Assembly (NCBI RefSeq): GCF_023015865.1
Contig: NZ_JALKBC010000017.1
Span: forward strand, 1-64,000
DNA length: 64,000 bases
Direction of reading: 5' to 3'
DNA from: Arenibacter sp. F26102
Lineage (GTDB): Bacteria; Bacteroidota; Bacteroidia; Flavobacteriales; Flavobacteriaceae
A model generated the notes under the pieces. That model was given only the letters and a program-made list of their open reading frames with translations, made no database searches and had not been told where the DNA came from. This document shows, in pieces, positions 8,454-17,495 of the stretch (the first letter of the stretch is position 1; each line of letters opens with the position of its first letter). The position numbers and the translations under genes are program-made.

Positions 8454-10214
8454 ATGAACTTTTTAAGAAATTTATTAGCGGCAATTATAGGTTGTCTCAT
8501 AGCCTTTGGAATCATGTTTGTAATGTTTCTTGTATTGGCAGCCCTTATCGGAAGGGGAGAAGACACTGTGGTGGTCAAGAATAATTCCGTTTTGGAAATA
8601 CAATTGCAGACACCCATCAGTGATTATGTGGGAATGGACGATTCCAACCCTTTTGCAGGGCTTTTCAGTGTTAAACAAGGATTGGACGATATATTACACG
8701 CCATTCGCGTGGCCAAGGACGACAATAAAATAAAAGGGATAAGTCTAAATAATAATGTGCTTATGGCCGGCTTATCACAAACCAAGGCTATACGCGATGC
8801 CTTAATTGAGTTTGAAGGTAGTGGGAAATTTATATACGCTTATGGGGATTTCTATACCCAGAAAGATTATTATTTGGCCAGTGTAGCTAAAGAGATATTT
8901 CTTAATCCAGTGGGGGCCCTGGAGTTTAAAGGACTTTCAACGGAAGTGTTATTTTTTAAAGATTTGCAGGAAAAGACCGGTGTTAAAATGGAAGTAATTC
9001 GCCATGGGAAATACAAAAGTGCGGTTGAACCTTTTTTGGCGAACGAAATGAGCGATGCCAATAGAACACAGATCAAGGAGTTACTGGATGCTTTGTGGGA
9101 TTCAATGCTTACCAATATTTCCGATAGTAGGAATATTTCAATTGAAAATTTAAATCATATAGCGGATACCTTAGGGACCAGGACACCAAAATACGCAGCT
9201 TTGTCCGGATTGATAGATGATGTTATATTTTTTGATGAATATGAATCAAAGATTAAAGAGGCTTTAGCAATAGAGGACGATATGGATATTAACTATGTTG
9301 GCATATCAGATTATATTAATACCGCGAGCAAAATAAAAATCAATAGTGGCAAGGGAAAGATTGCGGTGATTTATGCCCAAGGCGAAATATGGTACGGAGA
9401 GGGAGGGTCGGATGTAATTGGTCAAGGAATTATTAATGATGCACTCAAGAAGGCCAGGGAAGATGATGATGTTAAAGCCATAGTACTGAGGGTGAATTCT
9501 CCAGGTGGAAGTGCATTGGCTTCCGATATTATCTGGCGCGAAATTGAAATTACCAAACAGTCCAAACCTGTTGTGGTTTCTATGGGCGATGTTGCCGCTT
9601 CCGGAGGATATTATATTGCAGCCGGGGCCGATAAGATTTTTGCAGAACCTACTACCATTACGGGGTCTATAGGTGTTTTTGGTACTGTTCCAAATATTAG
9701 TGAATTGGCCAAGAATATGGGTGTAAATGCGGAACAAGTAGGGACCAACCAAAACTCAGTGGAGTATTCCCTATTTGAACCGATGAACGATAATTTCAGA
9801 AATAATGTACTTGAGGGAATAGAAGCCACCTACGAAACATTTTTGGATAGGGTAGCTCAGGGCAGGGGTATTTCCATAGCTCAGGCAGATAGTTTGGCCC
9901 AAGGTCGCGTATGGAGTGGGGTAGATGCGTTGCGCTTAGGTCTGGTAGACGAACTGGGTGGACTGGATGAGGCTATTGCCGAGGCAGCTAAAATGGTAAA
10001 TCTAGATAATTACAGTGTAAGAAAACTTCCAAAGTATAAATCGGATTTTGAGAAATTTATGGAAGACATGGGAGGTGCCAGTGCCAAAAGCAAAGAGACT
10101 TTTATTCAGAAGGAAATTGGTCTAGAAGCCTATTCAATTCTAAAGGAGTTAAAATCCGCGATGGAAAATAAGGGAATTCAGGCCAGAATGCCTTTTACCC
10201 TGAATATCAAGTAG
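8454..10214 (+). CDS. sppA: signal peptide peptidase SppA, long (67K) type
   Basis: 586 aa with one N-terminal transmembrane helix (about residues 6-28). SppA is a membrane-anchored serine protease that degrades leftover signal peptides. The tandem S49 domains of the long type are present: the catalytic Lys lies in RHGKYKSAVEPF in the first half, and the catalytic Ser in GDVAASGGYYIAAGADKIFA in the second, followed by ITGSIGVFG. Length is near the E. coli protein (618 aa). Single gene with its own promoter and terminator. Confidence 0.95.
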   Translation: MNFLRNLLAAIIGCLIAFGIMFVMFLVLAALIGRGEDTVVVKNNSVLEIQLQTPISDYVGMDDSNPFAGLFSVKQGLDDILHAIRVAKDDNKIKGISLNNNVLMAGLSQTKAIRDALIEFEGSGKFIYAYGDFYTQKDYYLASVAKEIFLNPVGALEFKGLSTEVLFFKDLQEKTGVKMEVIRHGKYKSAVEPFLANEMSDANRTQIKELLDALWDSMLTNISDSRNISIENLNHIADTLGTRTPKYAALSGLIDDVIFFDEYESKIKEALAIEDDMDINYVGISDYINTASKIKINSGKGKIAVIYAQGEIWYGEGGSDVIGQGIINDALKKAREDDDVKAIVLRVNSPGGSALASDIIWREIEITKQSKPVVVSMGDVAASGGYYIAAGADKIFAEPTTITGSIGVFGTVPNISELAKNMGVNAEQVGTNQNSVEYSLFEPMNDNFRNNVLEGIEATYETFLDRVAQGRGISIAQADSLAQGRVWSGVDALRLGLVDELGGLDEAIAEAAKMVNLDNYSVRKLPKYKSDFEKFMEDMGGASAKSKETFIQKEIGLEAYSILKELKSAMENKGIQARMPFTLNIK

Positions 10215-10244
10215 GATTTATTTAACCCAACTATGATTATACAA

Positions 10245-10272
10245 AAAGCCCCTTCGAAAAAAGGGGCTTTGA
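10245..10272 (+). terminator. terminator after sppA (probably bidirectional)
   Basis: 10-bp perfect stem AAAGCCCCTT / AAGGGGCTTT (10245-10254 with 10261-10270), between convergent sppA and the OmpA-family gene. Confidence 0.85.
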
Positions 10273-10293
10273 TATTAAGTAAATATTTGTAAA

Positions 10294-12372
10294 CTAGTTT
10301 TTTGCCAGGTTAATTTCCACACGCCTATTTTCTGCGCGTCCTGCTTTGTACATATTGGTCGCAATTGGTTTACTTTCGCCGTAACCAATGGAAGTCAATC
10401 TAGAGCTGTCGATTCCTTTTTCAACCAAGAAGTTCTTAACGGAAAGTGCCCTTTCCTCTGAAAGTTTCTGATTGGACGGCACACTGCCTATACTATCCGT
10501 ATGGCCCTCAACAGTGAATTTGGCATTGGGGTATTCGTTAAGTATTTTTATGATATCCACTAAAACATTAGTAGACTCTATTTTGATCGTAGCCTTTCCG
10601 GAATTGAACAAAATAGTCTTGGCATACTCATTTAAGGTTTTTTGTACCTCCTCAGTAACTTCAGGACATCCGTTGTTGGCAACTGTTCCGGCTACCTCGG
10701 GGCAATTGTCATCTTTGTCCAATACGCCATCAGCATCGGTATCTGGCCAAGGACACCCTTGGTTTTCTGCAACCCCAGCTTCTTCCGGACAATTGTCATC
10801 CTTATCCAATACACCATCATTGTCCGTATCTTCCCAAGGACACCCTTTGTTTTCTATAATTCCTGCTTCCTCTGGACAGTTGTCATCTTTGTCCAATACT
10901 TGGTCACCATCCGTATCTTCCCAAGGACAACCATTGTTTTCTACAGGTCCAGGAACCTCTGGACATCCATCCACCTTATCCAACACCCCATCCTCATCCT
11001 TGTCTTTTGGTCTGGATTGGTAAATAGGAATTTTTAATCCGGCATAAACATCCGCACCTTTGGATTTGTCACTGGTCAAAACTGTTAAAATGGAGCCAGA
11101 ACCAATATACAGTGGTCCTGCCCTTAATCCAGCTCCCCATTGGACACCTAGGTTTTGTATATAACTGACCGGAGAATAAAAACTGAACCATTTGCTTTCG
11201 AACCTAGGAGTAAGGGATACAATGTTGGCAATACTATTGGTATTGGTATTGCTTTTTGAAGTTATTGATAAATCGGTATTTAGATTCATATAAAAGTGAT
11301 TGTTAATGTTCCAATCAGCATTTAGATGCAAGGCTGTAGGCAAAACTGCTTTTGAGGCGTTTCCAGACCTGATTTGTGTATAAAGGTTGTTTAGTTTGTC
11401 CTCAAACCCTTCTTCGCTATCAAAATCGTCTTCACTAATAGAATTGGTAATGTCGTAGGCATTTTCTGTACCTTTATATTTAAGGCTGCCCAGGTCCGTT
11501 AAGGATAGTCCAAATTTCAATTTGTATTTATTGATGTCTTTTGGAGCATACGGATTGCCATCCTTGTCGGTAACGGTATAGTCTGCAAAATTAGGGCGCC
11601 ATTCGTAAATAAAACCTAGGTCTACTCCAAAGCCGTCCGCACTTTTAACAAATTCGTAGTCTTCAAAATCGTTCGTAATATTGTCACTGTTTCCGTAGGA
11701 TATTTCACCTTGGGAGTCAATGCTTCCTGTAGTTCCGGAACCGTCCGCATCATAATCTATAACTATATTCTTTCCGCCTGAATAAACATTGCCATATCCC
11801 ATTAAATATTTTAATGAGATACCTCCCTTAAGAAAATGTTGTTCCTCATTCATTAGCACTGTGGCATAGGTGATTCCTGTTTCTGCCCAGGCATTGGCGC
11901 TCATCTGATAGTCGCCTTCATCCACATTGAAATCCTCATTTTCATCGAACTCATTGGAAATGTTGTCATAGGTATCTCCATTAATTTCGTTGACATTGAA
12001 AAATACCCTGCCTCTGGTAAAGACTGCCAATGAATTTTTGGAATTGATGTTGAACATGAAAGAAGGTCCCAAAATATCAACATTGCCATAAGCATTATTG
12101 GCATTTTTGGGTGATTTTGTTCCATCATCATCAAAATCAAAACTGTCCTTAAAGATATCTCCAAACTTTGCACTGTAATAGTCGTTTCCTATTAAGCCAC
12201 TGACCCCTATAAGGTTTATATCCGTCTTAAGTCTAGAGTCCACTATATTGGCCGGATTGGAAATTATGCCATGTACCCCGTTGTAATTGTCAGTGCCTAA
12301 TCCAATATAAGATTGGGCCTTCACCATGGTGGTAAATAGAATTAAGAATGCCACTAAAATACTTTTGTTCAT
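10294..12372 (-). CDS. OmpA-family outer membrane protein with thrombospondin type 3 repeats
   Basis: 692 aa with a signal peptide ([20 protein letters not shown], cleavage after AQ). Residues about 21-450 resemble DUF5723-type beta-barrel proteins, with aromatic beta-strands. Residues about 455-570 hold four calcium-binding type 3 repeats of the form [19 protein letters not shown], each with a paired Cys. Residues about 585-690 are an OmpA peptidoglycan-binding domain with [20 protein letters not shown] and RRVEINL. It likely ties the outer membrane to peptidoglycan. Single gene, convergent with sppA. Confidence 0.9.
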   Translation of the reverse strand: MNKSILVAFLILFTTMVKAQSYIGLGTDNYNGVHGIISNPANIVDSRLKTDINLIGVSGLIGNDYYSAKFGDIFKDSFDFDDDGTKSPKNANNAYGNVDILGPSFMFNINSKNSLAVFTRGRVFFNVNEINGDTYDNISNEFDENEDFNVDEGDYQMSANAWAETGITYATVLMNEEQHFLKGGISLKYLMGYGNVYSGGKNIVIDYDADGSGTTGSIDSQGEISYGNSDNITNDFEDYEFVKSADGFGVDLGFIYEWRPNFADYTVTDKDGNPYAPKDINKYKLKFGLSLTDLGSLKYKGTENAYDITNSISEDDFDSEEGFEDKLNNLYTQIRSGNASKAVLPTALHLNADWNINNHFYMNLNTDLSITSKSNTNTNSIANIVSLTPRFESKWFSFYSPVSYIQNLGVQWGAGLRAGPLYIGSGSILTVLTSDKSKGADVYAGLKIPIYQSRPKDKDEDGVLDKVDGCPEVPGPVENNGCPWEDTDGDQVLDKDDNCPEEAGIIENKGCPWEDTDNDGVLDKDDNCPEEAGVAENQGCPWPDTDADGVLDKDDNCPEVAGTVANNGCPEVTEEVQKTLNEYAKTILFNSGKATIKIESTNVLVDIIKILNEYPNAKFTVEGHTDSIGSVPSNQKLSEERALSVKNFLVEKGIDSSRLTSIGYGESKPIATNMYKAGRAENRRVEINLAKN

Positions 12373-12509
12373 GCTTAAAAATTTAGTTTATTTCATTTTT
12401 ATTGTTAATCGACCCCTGTTCTCGTAAATTTGAGTTTTTTCAAGAGTCAAATTGTAGGAACGCTTTAATTTGGATTAAATTATAATATGTTAAAATTTTT
12501 AATTTTTCT

Positions 12510-13235
12510 ATGGGGAATTCGGTCTTAAAGGAAGAGGATAAGAAGCTGGCTTTTAAGATTTATCTCTATTTGGGAGCTTTGTTTATTACCTCCTTGGTAG
12601 TTTCCAATCTAATTTTTCAGAAGTTTTTTTATTGGAGGCCTTTTGGGGATGTTACGGTTTTAGGAGCTTCGTTATTTGAAATTTCTGTTGGTATTTTGCC
12701 CTATCCCCTTACTTTTTTGATTACGGATCTTATTTCGGAAATATATGGTAGAAAAAAGGCGAACCAAATTGTAACTGCGGGAATTTTTGCATCCTTTTTT
12801 TCCATGGGGATAGTATTGCTGGCCAACTTGGTCCCTGCATTGCCAAATTCACCGGTTAGTGATGAGGTGTTTGGCCATGTTTTTGCCCTATCTCCAATTG
12901 CAGTTCTTGCTTCAATGTTGGCCTATCTTTTTGCTCAATATATAGATATAGGTATTTATCATTTCTGGAAAAAATTGACCAAAGGGAAACATCTTTGGCT
13001 ACGTAATAATTTTTCGACTTTTCTTTCGCAGTTCATCGACACGTTTACAGTTGTGGGCCTTCTGTGTATATTTGAAGTGTTGCCGTGGTCCATGTTCTAC
13101 GGACTCGTTGTCAGTGGTTTTGTCTTTAAGGTAATTGTGGCATTCTTCGATACCCCTTTTCTGTATTTTTTTGTATATCTGTTTAGAAGGCGGTTTAATC
13201 TGAAAGTAAACCAGGAAATTGATCTCGAAGCATAA
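12510..13235 (+). CDS. queuosine precursor transporter, YhhQ family
   Basis: 241 aa with about six transmembrane helices. It matches the YhhQ/VUT_1 family (COG1738): FLITDLISEIYGRKKANQIV near residue 70 and SQFIDTFTVVGLL near residue 170 are hallmark segments. Family members import 7-deazaguanine precursors (preQ0/preQ1) for queuosine tRNA modification. queA, a later step of the pathway, is at 54982, so the cell makes or salvages queuosine. Divergent from the OmpA-family gene. Confidence 0.88.
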   Translation: MGNSVLKEEDKKLAFKIYLYLGALFITSLVVSNLIFQKFFYWRPFGDVTVLGASLFEISVGILPYPLTFLITDLISEIYGRKKANQIVTAGIFASFFSMGIVLLANLVPALPNSPVSDEVFGHVFALSPIAVLASMLAYLFAQYIDIGIYHFWKKLTKGKHLWLRNNFSTFLSQFIDTFTVVGLLCIFEVLPWSMFYGLVVSGFVFKVIVAFFDTPFLYFFVYLFRRRFNLKVNQEIDLEA

Positions 13236-13386
13236 TAAAACTTGCTTTTCTCTGTTCTTAACGAAGGGACCAATAACGCAATAATCATCTAGGGTTATAA
13301 TAGTAGGAGTCCAAGCTAAGACTGATATTTGTTTCAGTGTTAAATATTATTTAAACTGGATGTGAATTTGAATTTTGCTTGGCAAT
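13236..13386. other. intergenic stretch, nothing recognised
   Basis: Space between the YhhQ-type transporter gene and the AsmA-like gene. No terminator, RNA or conserved motif was seen in this part; the next 135 bp hold a possible small ORF on the minus strand. Confidence 0.5.
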
Positions 13387-13521
13387 TTATTGTAGAATTG
13401 CGTCAATATTTGAAGGTATACGTTTAAACTTATGGTCAATTTCTATGTAATATTGGGCCATAGCCGGAATGTAAAACAAAAGAATACTAAGAAAAAGGGG
13501 GAATTGCTCCTTCTTGGCCAT
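13387..13521 (-). CDS. possible 44-aa membrane peptide
   Basis: ATG start at 13521, reading MAKKEQFPLFLSILLFYIPA and then a polar tail ending in IPSNIDAILQ. One hydrophobic helix with a Lys-rich N-terminus looks protein-like, and the ORF fills an otherwise empty gap. The frame is open further upstream into the AsmA gene, which weakens the case. Not recognised as a known family. Confidence 0.3.
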   Translation of the reverse strand: MAKKEQFPLFLSILLFYIPAMAQYYIEIDHKFKRIPSNIDAILQ

Positions 13522-13561
13522 AAATTGATTGTATTGCTTATAATATTGTAAATAGTAACAG

Positions 13562-16297
13562 ATGAAAAATAAAATTTTAAAGATTGTTGGAGGCTTTTTT
13601 TTGGTGATAATTTTATTGCTAATTGCAACCCCATTTTTCTTAAAGGGCAAAATTGCGGATATAATTAAGAATAAGGTGAATAATAGCATCAATGCCACGT
13701 TCGATTTTGCCGATGCGGATTTAAGTCTATTTAGAAGTTTTCCCAATGCCACAGTTACCTTAAGTGATATAACCTTGATTAATAAGGCCCCTTTTCAGGG
13801 CGATACCCTTTTCGCTTCCAACAAGGTAACCTTGGACATGTCTATAAAAGAACTTTTTAAGGAAGCCAGTGAGCCAATTGTTATTAAAAGTTTAATACTT
13901 GATGGTCCACTATTGAATGTGAAAGTGGACAAGGAAGAAAAGGCAAACTATGATATTGCCGTTGATGATGGTTCTTCCTCAGTGGATACAGCCTCCACTG
14001 ATAGTGGTTTTACCCTGTCCATGGAGTCGTATGCAATTAATAATGCGGCTATTAAATATGATGACCTTTCCAGTGGCATGTCATTTGCAATTTCTGAAAT
14101 GAACCATAGTGGTAGGGGAGATCTTTCCTTGGAGAATTCTGAATTGGATACGGAGACCAGTGGTTTGGTCTCTTTTGAAATGGACAGTACACAATACCTA
14201 AATAGGAATCCAGTCCAATTGAAGGCTCTTATAGGCGTGGATCTAAAAGAAAATAAATATACTTTATTAAAGAATGAGGCCATGGTAAATCAACTGGCCT
14301 TGGTATTTGAAGGTTTTGTTAAATTGAATGAAAACAATCAGGAGGTGAACATTAGTTTTAGAACGCCTTCTTCTGACTTTAAGAACTTTTTAGCGGTTAT
14401 TCCAGCAGCATATTCCAAAAATATAGAACAGGTGTCCACCACTGGAAACTTTACGGTTGCAGGTGTATTTAAGGGCGTTGTGGACGATGATCATATCCCT
14501 CAGTTCAAAATCGATATAAATTCTGATAATGCCTCCTTTAAATATCCCGATTTGCCAAAATCGGTCCGAAACGTATTTATAGATACCGAAATTTCCAATA
14601 ATACTGGAATTGTAGAAGATACCTATGTGGATATCCGTAGGTTGTCCTTTATGATAGACGAGGACAAATTTAATATGGTTGCCAAAATAAGTGACCTTAT
14701 GGGCAATACTAAGGTGAATGCCAAGATAGATGGTAAGATGAATTTAGCAAATATCTCCAAAGCTTATCCAGTGCCTGCCGATTTAAATTTAAAGGGAATT
14801 TTGAATGCCGATATTTCAACGGCTTTCGATATGGCTTCCATAGAAAATAAGAAGTATGAGAATACGAAGACCAATGGTACCCTTAATTTAATGGACTTTG
14901 AATATAAGTCCGATGAATTTCCCAACCCTATTATTTTAAAAAGCACTTCGGTTACGTTTAATCCAGCCACGGTAACCCTAAACAAATTGGAAGGGGCAAC
15001 TGGCAAGACCGATTTTGATGCCTCCGGGACCATCAATAACCTACTGGGGTTTATGTTCAACAATGAAAATGTAGAGGGCAATTTTAATCTAAAGTCCAAC
15101 TCTTTTGCCATTAATGATTTTATGGTGGCTGAAGAGACCATAGGGAACAGTAGTGGAGAAGAAGGGGCGGCAACTACATCCACTGAGGAAAAAATAAAGA
15201 TACCTTCCTTTTTGGATTGTACCATAAATGCCAGCGCCAACACTGTAATTTATGATAATCTTACCCTAAAGGATGTAAAAGGAACTCTTCGAATTAAGGA
15301 TGAAAAGGCAATTCTGACCAATATGACATCTTCAATATTCGACGGTAAATTGGCCTTGAACGGAGAGGTGTCCACCAAGGATGTCACACCCACATTTGCC
15401 ATGAAACTGGGGATGGAAAGTTTTAAGATTGCTGAGACCTTCAAAGCTTTGGAAATGTTTAGGACATTGGCGCCTATTGCAAAGATTCTTCAGGGAACCT
15501 TAAATTCAGATGTGCAGATATCGGGAAGTTTAAAGGATGACTTTACCCCGAATTTAAGTACCATTTCTGGTAATATTTTGGCCGAATTGATGACAAATCA
15601 AATTGATGCCAAAAGCGCACCCCTACTTAGTGAGTTGGATAGTAAGCTAAGTTTTTTGAATCTTGAAAAATTAAATATAAAGGATTTGAAAACGGCCTTG
15701 ACGTTCGAGGATGGTGTGGTAAAAGTTAAGCCATTTACGATTAAATACCAGGATTTTGCCATAAATGTGGCCGGTAGCCACACATTTGACCAAAAATTGA
15801 ACTATGCTGCTACCATTGAAGTGCCAGCGAAATATTTGGGAAAGGACATTAGCAGTTTAATCGCTAAAATTGATGAGAAATCCTTGGAAAATTTAACAAT
15901 CCCAGTGACTGCCAATATAGGTGGTGGGTATACGAGTCCTACGGTGACAACCGATCTTACTTCGGGTATAAAAAATTTAACGGGCCAACTTGTTGAGATA
16001 GAAAAACAGAAATTGATCAATAAGGGCAAGGATAAGGCCAAGGATTTTATTGGGGACCTTATCACCAAAAATCAGAAAGCCACAGATTCCACTAAAATGA
16101 AAAATCAGGAGAGTGCCAAAGATGTTATCGGTGGCCTATTGGGGGGAACAACCAAAAAGGTGGATTCAACAGGGAAAACCGATACTACAGCAATAGCAAA
16201 AAAGGAAGCCCAGAAAGAAGTAGCTAAAAAAATATTGGGCGGGCTTTTGAGCAAAAAGAAACAAGAAGCGGAAAAACCAAAAGATAGTGTTCAGTAA
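13562..16297 (+). CDS. AsmA-family inner membrane protein
   Basis: 911 aa with one N-terminal transmembrane helix (MKNKILKIVGGFFLVIILLL and on) and a long periplasmic beta-rich region. It matches the AsmA/DUF748-like family: the N-terminal AsmA segment has ATFDFADADLSLFRSFPNATVTL, and the C-terminal AsmA domain (about residues 560-810) contains NLEKLNIKDLKTALTFEDGVVKV. These bridge-like proteins are linked to lipid transport to, or assembly of, the outer membrane. The last about 90 residues are a Lys-rich low-complexity tail. Single gene. Confidence 0.88.
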   Translation: MKNKILKIVGGFFLVIILLLIATPFFLKGKIADIIKNKVNNSINATFDFADADLSLFRSFPNATVTLSDITLINKAPFQGDTLFASNKVTLDMSIKELFKEASEPIVIKSLILDGPLLNVKVDKEEKANYDIAVDDGSSSVDTASTDSGFTLSMESYAINNAAIKYDDLSSGMSFAISEMNHSGRGDLSLENSELDTETSGLVSFEMDSTQYLNRNPVQLKALIGVDLKENKYTLLKNEAMVNQLALVFEGFVKLNENNQEVNISFRTPSSDFKNFLAVIPAAYSKNIEQVSTTGNFTVAGVFKGVVDDDHIPQFKIDINSDNASFKYPDLPKSVRNVFIDTEISNNTGIVEDTYVDIRRLSFMIDEDKFNMVAKISDLMGNTKVNAKIDGKMNLANISKAYPVPADLNLKGILNADISTAFDMASIENKKYENTKTNGTLNLMDFEYKSDEFPNPIILKSTSVTFNPATVTLNKLEGATGKTDFDASGTINNLLGFMFNNENVEGNFNLKSNSFAINDFMVAEETIGNSSGEEGAATTSTEEKIKIPSFLDCTINASANTVIYDNLTLKDVKGTLRIKDEKAILTNMTSSIFDGKLALNGEVSTKDVTPTFAMKLGMESFKIAETFKALEMFRTLAPIAKILQGTLNSDVQISGSLKDDFTPNLSTISGNILAELMTNQIDAKSAPLLSELDSKLSFLNLEKLNIKDLKTALTFEDGVVKVKPFTIKYQDFAINVAGSHTFDQKLNYAATIEVPAKYLGKDISSLIAKIDEKSLENLTIPVTANIGGGYTSPTVTTDLTSGIKNLTGQLVEIEKQKLINKGKDKAKDFIGDLITKNQKATDSTKMKNQESAKDVIGGLLGGTTKKVDSTGKTDTTAIAKKEAQKEVAKKILGGLLSKKKQEAEKPKDSVQ

Positions 16298-16365
16298 ACA
16301 AATTAAAGAGGAATTGAAACCCTTAGGGTAATATCTTAATAGATTTTAGGATGGAAATTAATGGA

Positions 16366-16394
16366 TGCATACTAATTTTGAGGATTAGTATGCA
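16366..16394. other. strong hairpin between convergent genes
   Basis: 11-bp perfect stem TGCATACTAAT / ATTAGTATGCA with a 7-nt loop. There is no T run on either side. It lies between the AsmA-like gene and the CarH-like gene and may act as a transcript end or protect 3' ends. Confidence 0.45.
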
Positions 16395-16459
16395 CCTATT
16401 TCATATATAGCCACAATAGTTGTTTCACTGTTAAGATAGATTGGTGGTGATGTACCTGT

Positions 16460-17341
16460 CTAAGTTGATGACAAAACTTGCTCCAAAACTGTAATTAAAT
16501 CCTTTGGATTTTTGAGGTAGGTTACCATTTTATCATATTTTTCAGTTTCAAGATTAATTGGACTTCCAGAGAATAAAAGGGGTGTATTGGTCTCCGATGA
16601 CAATCTATGAACCTTTTCTTCAACCACTGATGGGGTTGTGGTAATAAAAAAGGTTAGTAGATAATTGGGCTTTACCAACTCTGCCATGGTCTTTACATTG
16701 TCATAGGGTACATTCTGTCCGAGGTAAAAAACTCTCCACCCTAGTTTTTTGGCAATAAAGGAAGCTAGTAATAATCCTATTTCATGATTTTCCCCTTCGG
16801 TCAGGAACAAGATAATCTTTGGTGCGTTTTTCGGAGCGATCGGCAATAAATCTATTGCAGAACATATTTTTTGACGGATTAAGTTTGAAACAAAATGTTC
16901 CTGTGCCGGCATAATCTTATTAATACCCCAAAGAATCCCAACTTTATGTAGAAATGGATAAATCACCTCAGTGAATGTGGTCAATATGCCATTTTTAATA
17001 ACTTGGGATTTAATTATATTGTCAAATTCCTGTTCATCCAAATTAATCATGCTTAATACCAAGGCCTTTACTTCATCGTCTTGGTTTGAGTTGATCAAAG
17101 ATTCTGCAACTTTCTTGTGAATTTCTTCGTCGGACATTTTTCCTATCGCCGATAATCGAACTCCTTGACTTCTTAAGATACTTATATTTAATAACTTTTT
17201 TAATTGACTGTCCGAATAAAATCGAATATTGGTTTCCGTTCTTTCCGGAACTAAAAAATCATATCTACTTTCCCATTTTCTCAACGTATGTGAGTTAATT
17301 CCTGTTAAGGAAACGATTTGTGCCATGGAATACCTACTCAT
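16460..17341 (-). CDS. MerR-family regulator with B12-binding domain (CarH/LitR-like)
   Basis: 293 aa from the ATG at 17341; the frame is open upstream but MSRYSMAQIVSLTGINSHTL is the normal MerR start. Residues 1-75 are a winged helix-turn-helix. Residues 80-165 are a helical cap with W138-x9-E148-H149, the CarH upper-face signature. Residues 172-290 are a Rossmann cobalamin-binding fold with E184-x-H186-x2-G189, where His186 would bind cobalt. In the well-studied Thermus CarH a His follows the Trp and becomes the second cobalt ligand after light; here it is Gly139. Relatives repress carotenoid genes in the dark. Divergent from the FAS1 gene and next to crtB, crtZ and photolyase genes. Confidence 0.9.
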   Translation of the reverse strand: MSRYSMAQIVSLTGINSHTLRKWESRYDFLVPERTETNIRFYSDSQLKKLLNISILRSQGVRLSAIGKMSDEEIHKKVAESLINSNQDDEVKALVLSMINLDEQEFDNIIKSQVIKNGILTTFTEVIYPFLHKVGILWGINKIMPAQEHFVSNLIRQKICSAIDLLPIAPKNAPKIILFLTEGENHEIGLLLASFIAKKLGWRVFYLGQNVPYDNVKTMAELVKPNYLLTFFITTTPSVVEEKVHRLSSETNTPLLFSGSPINLETEKYDKMVTYLKNPKDLITVLEQVLSST

Positions 17342-17344
17342 AGT

Positions 17345-17495
17345 AATGTCTAATAAATTATAGTGTAAAGTTAAACAATTATAATAAAATAAAGAATGCA
17401 TTTTGTTAAAATGTCTAACTTTGTGATAAAATAAGTTGTACAAAACAAAATAAAGCATATATTTGTCTAAGTATTAATCTAAAAACATTAGACAT
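17345..17495. promoter_or_regulatory. cluster of four TGTCTAA motifs, candidate CarH-like operator
   Basis: AATGTCTAA at 17345-17353 and 17410-17418, TTTGTCTAA at 17462-17470, and the inverted TTAGACAT at 17488-17495. The third overlaps the FAS1 -7 element and the fourth overlaps its start codon, forming TGTCTAA-N17-TTAGACA. Binding by the divergent MerR-type regulator is inferred. Confidence 0.5.
17436..17465 (+). promoter_or_regulatory. promoter of FAS1 lipoprotein gene
   Basis: TTG (17436-17438), 19-bp spacer, TATATTTG (17458-17465): a perfect Bacteroidota-type promoter, 28 bp before the start. A second -7-like TAACTTTG lies at 17416-17423. Confidence 0.75.

Noticed and set aside
10472-11037. 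Long plus-strand frames opposite the OmpA-family gene
   Set aside because: Antisense of the repeated calcium-binding type 3 repeats; the low-complexity Ser/Pro text has no protein character.
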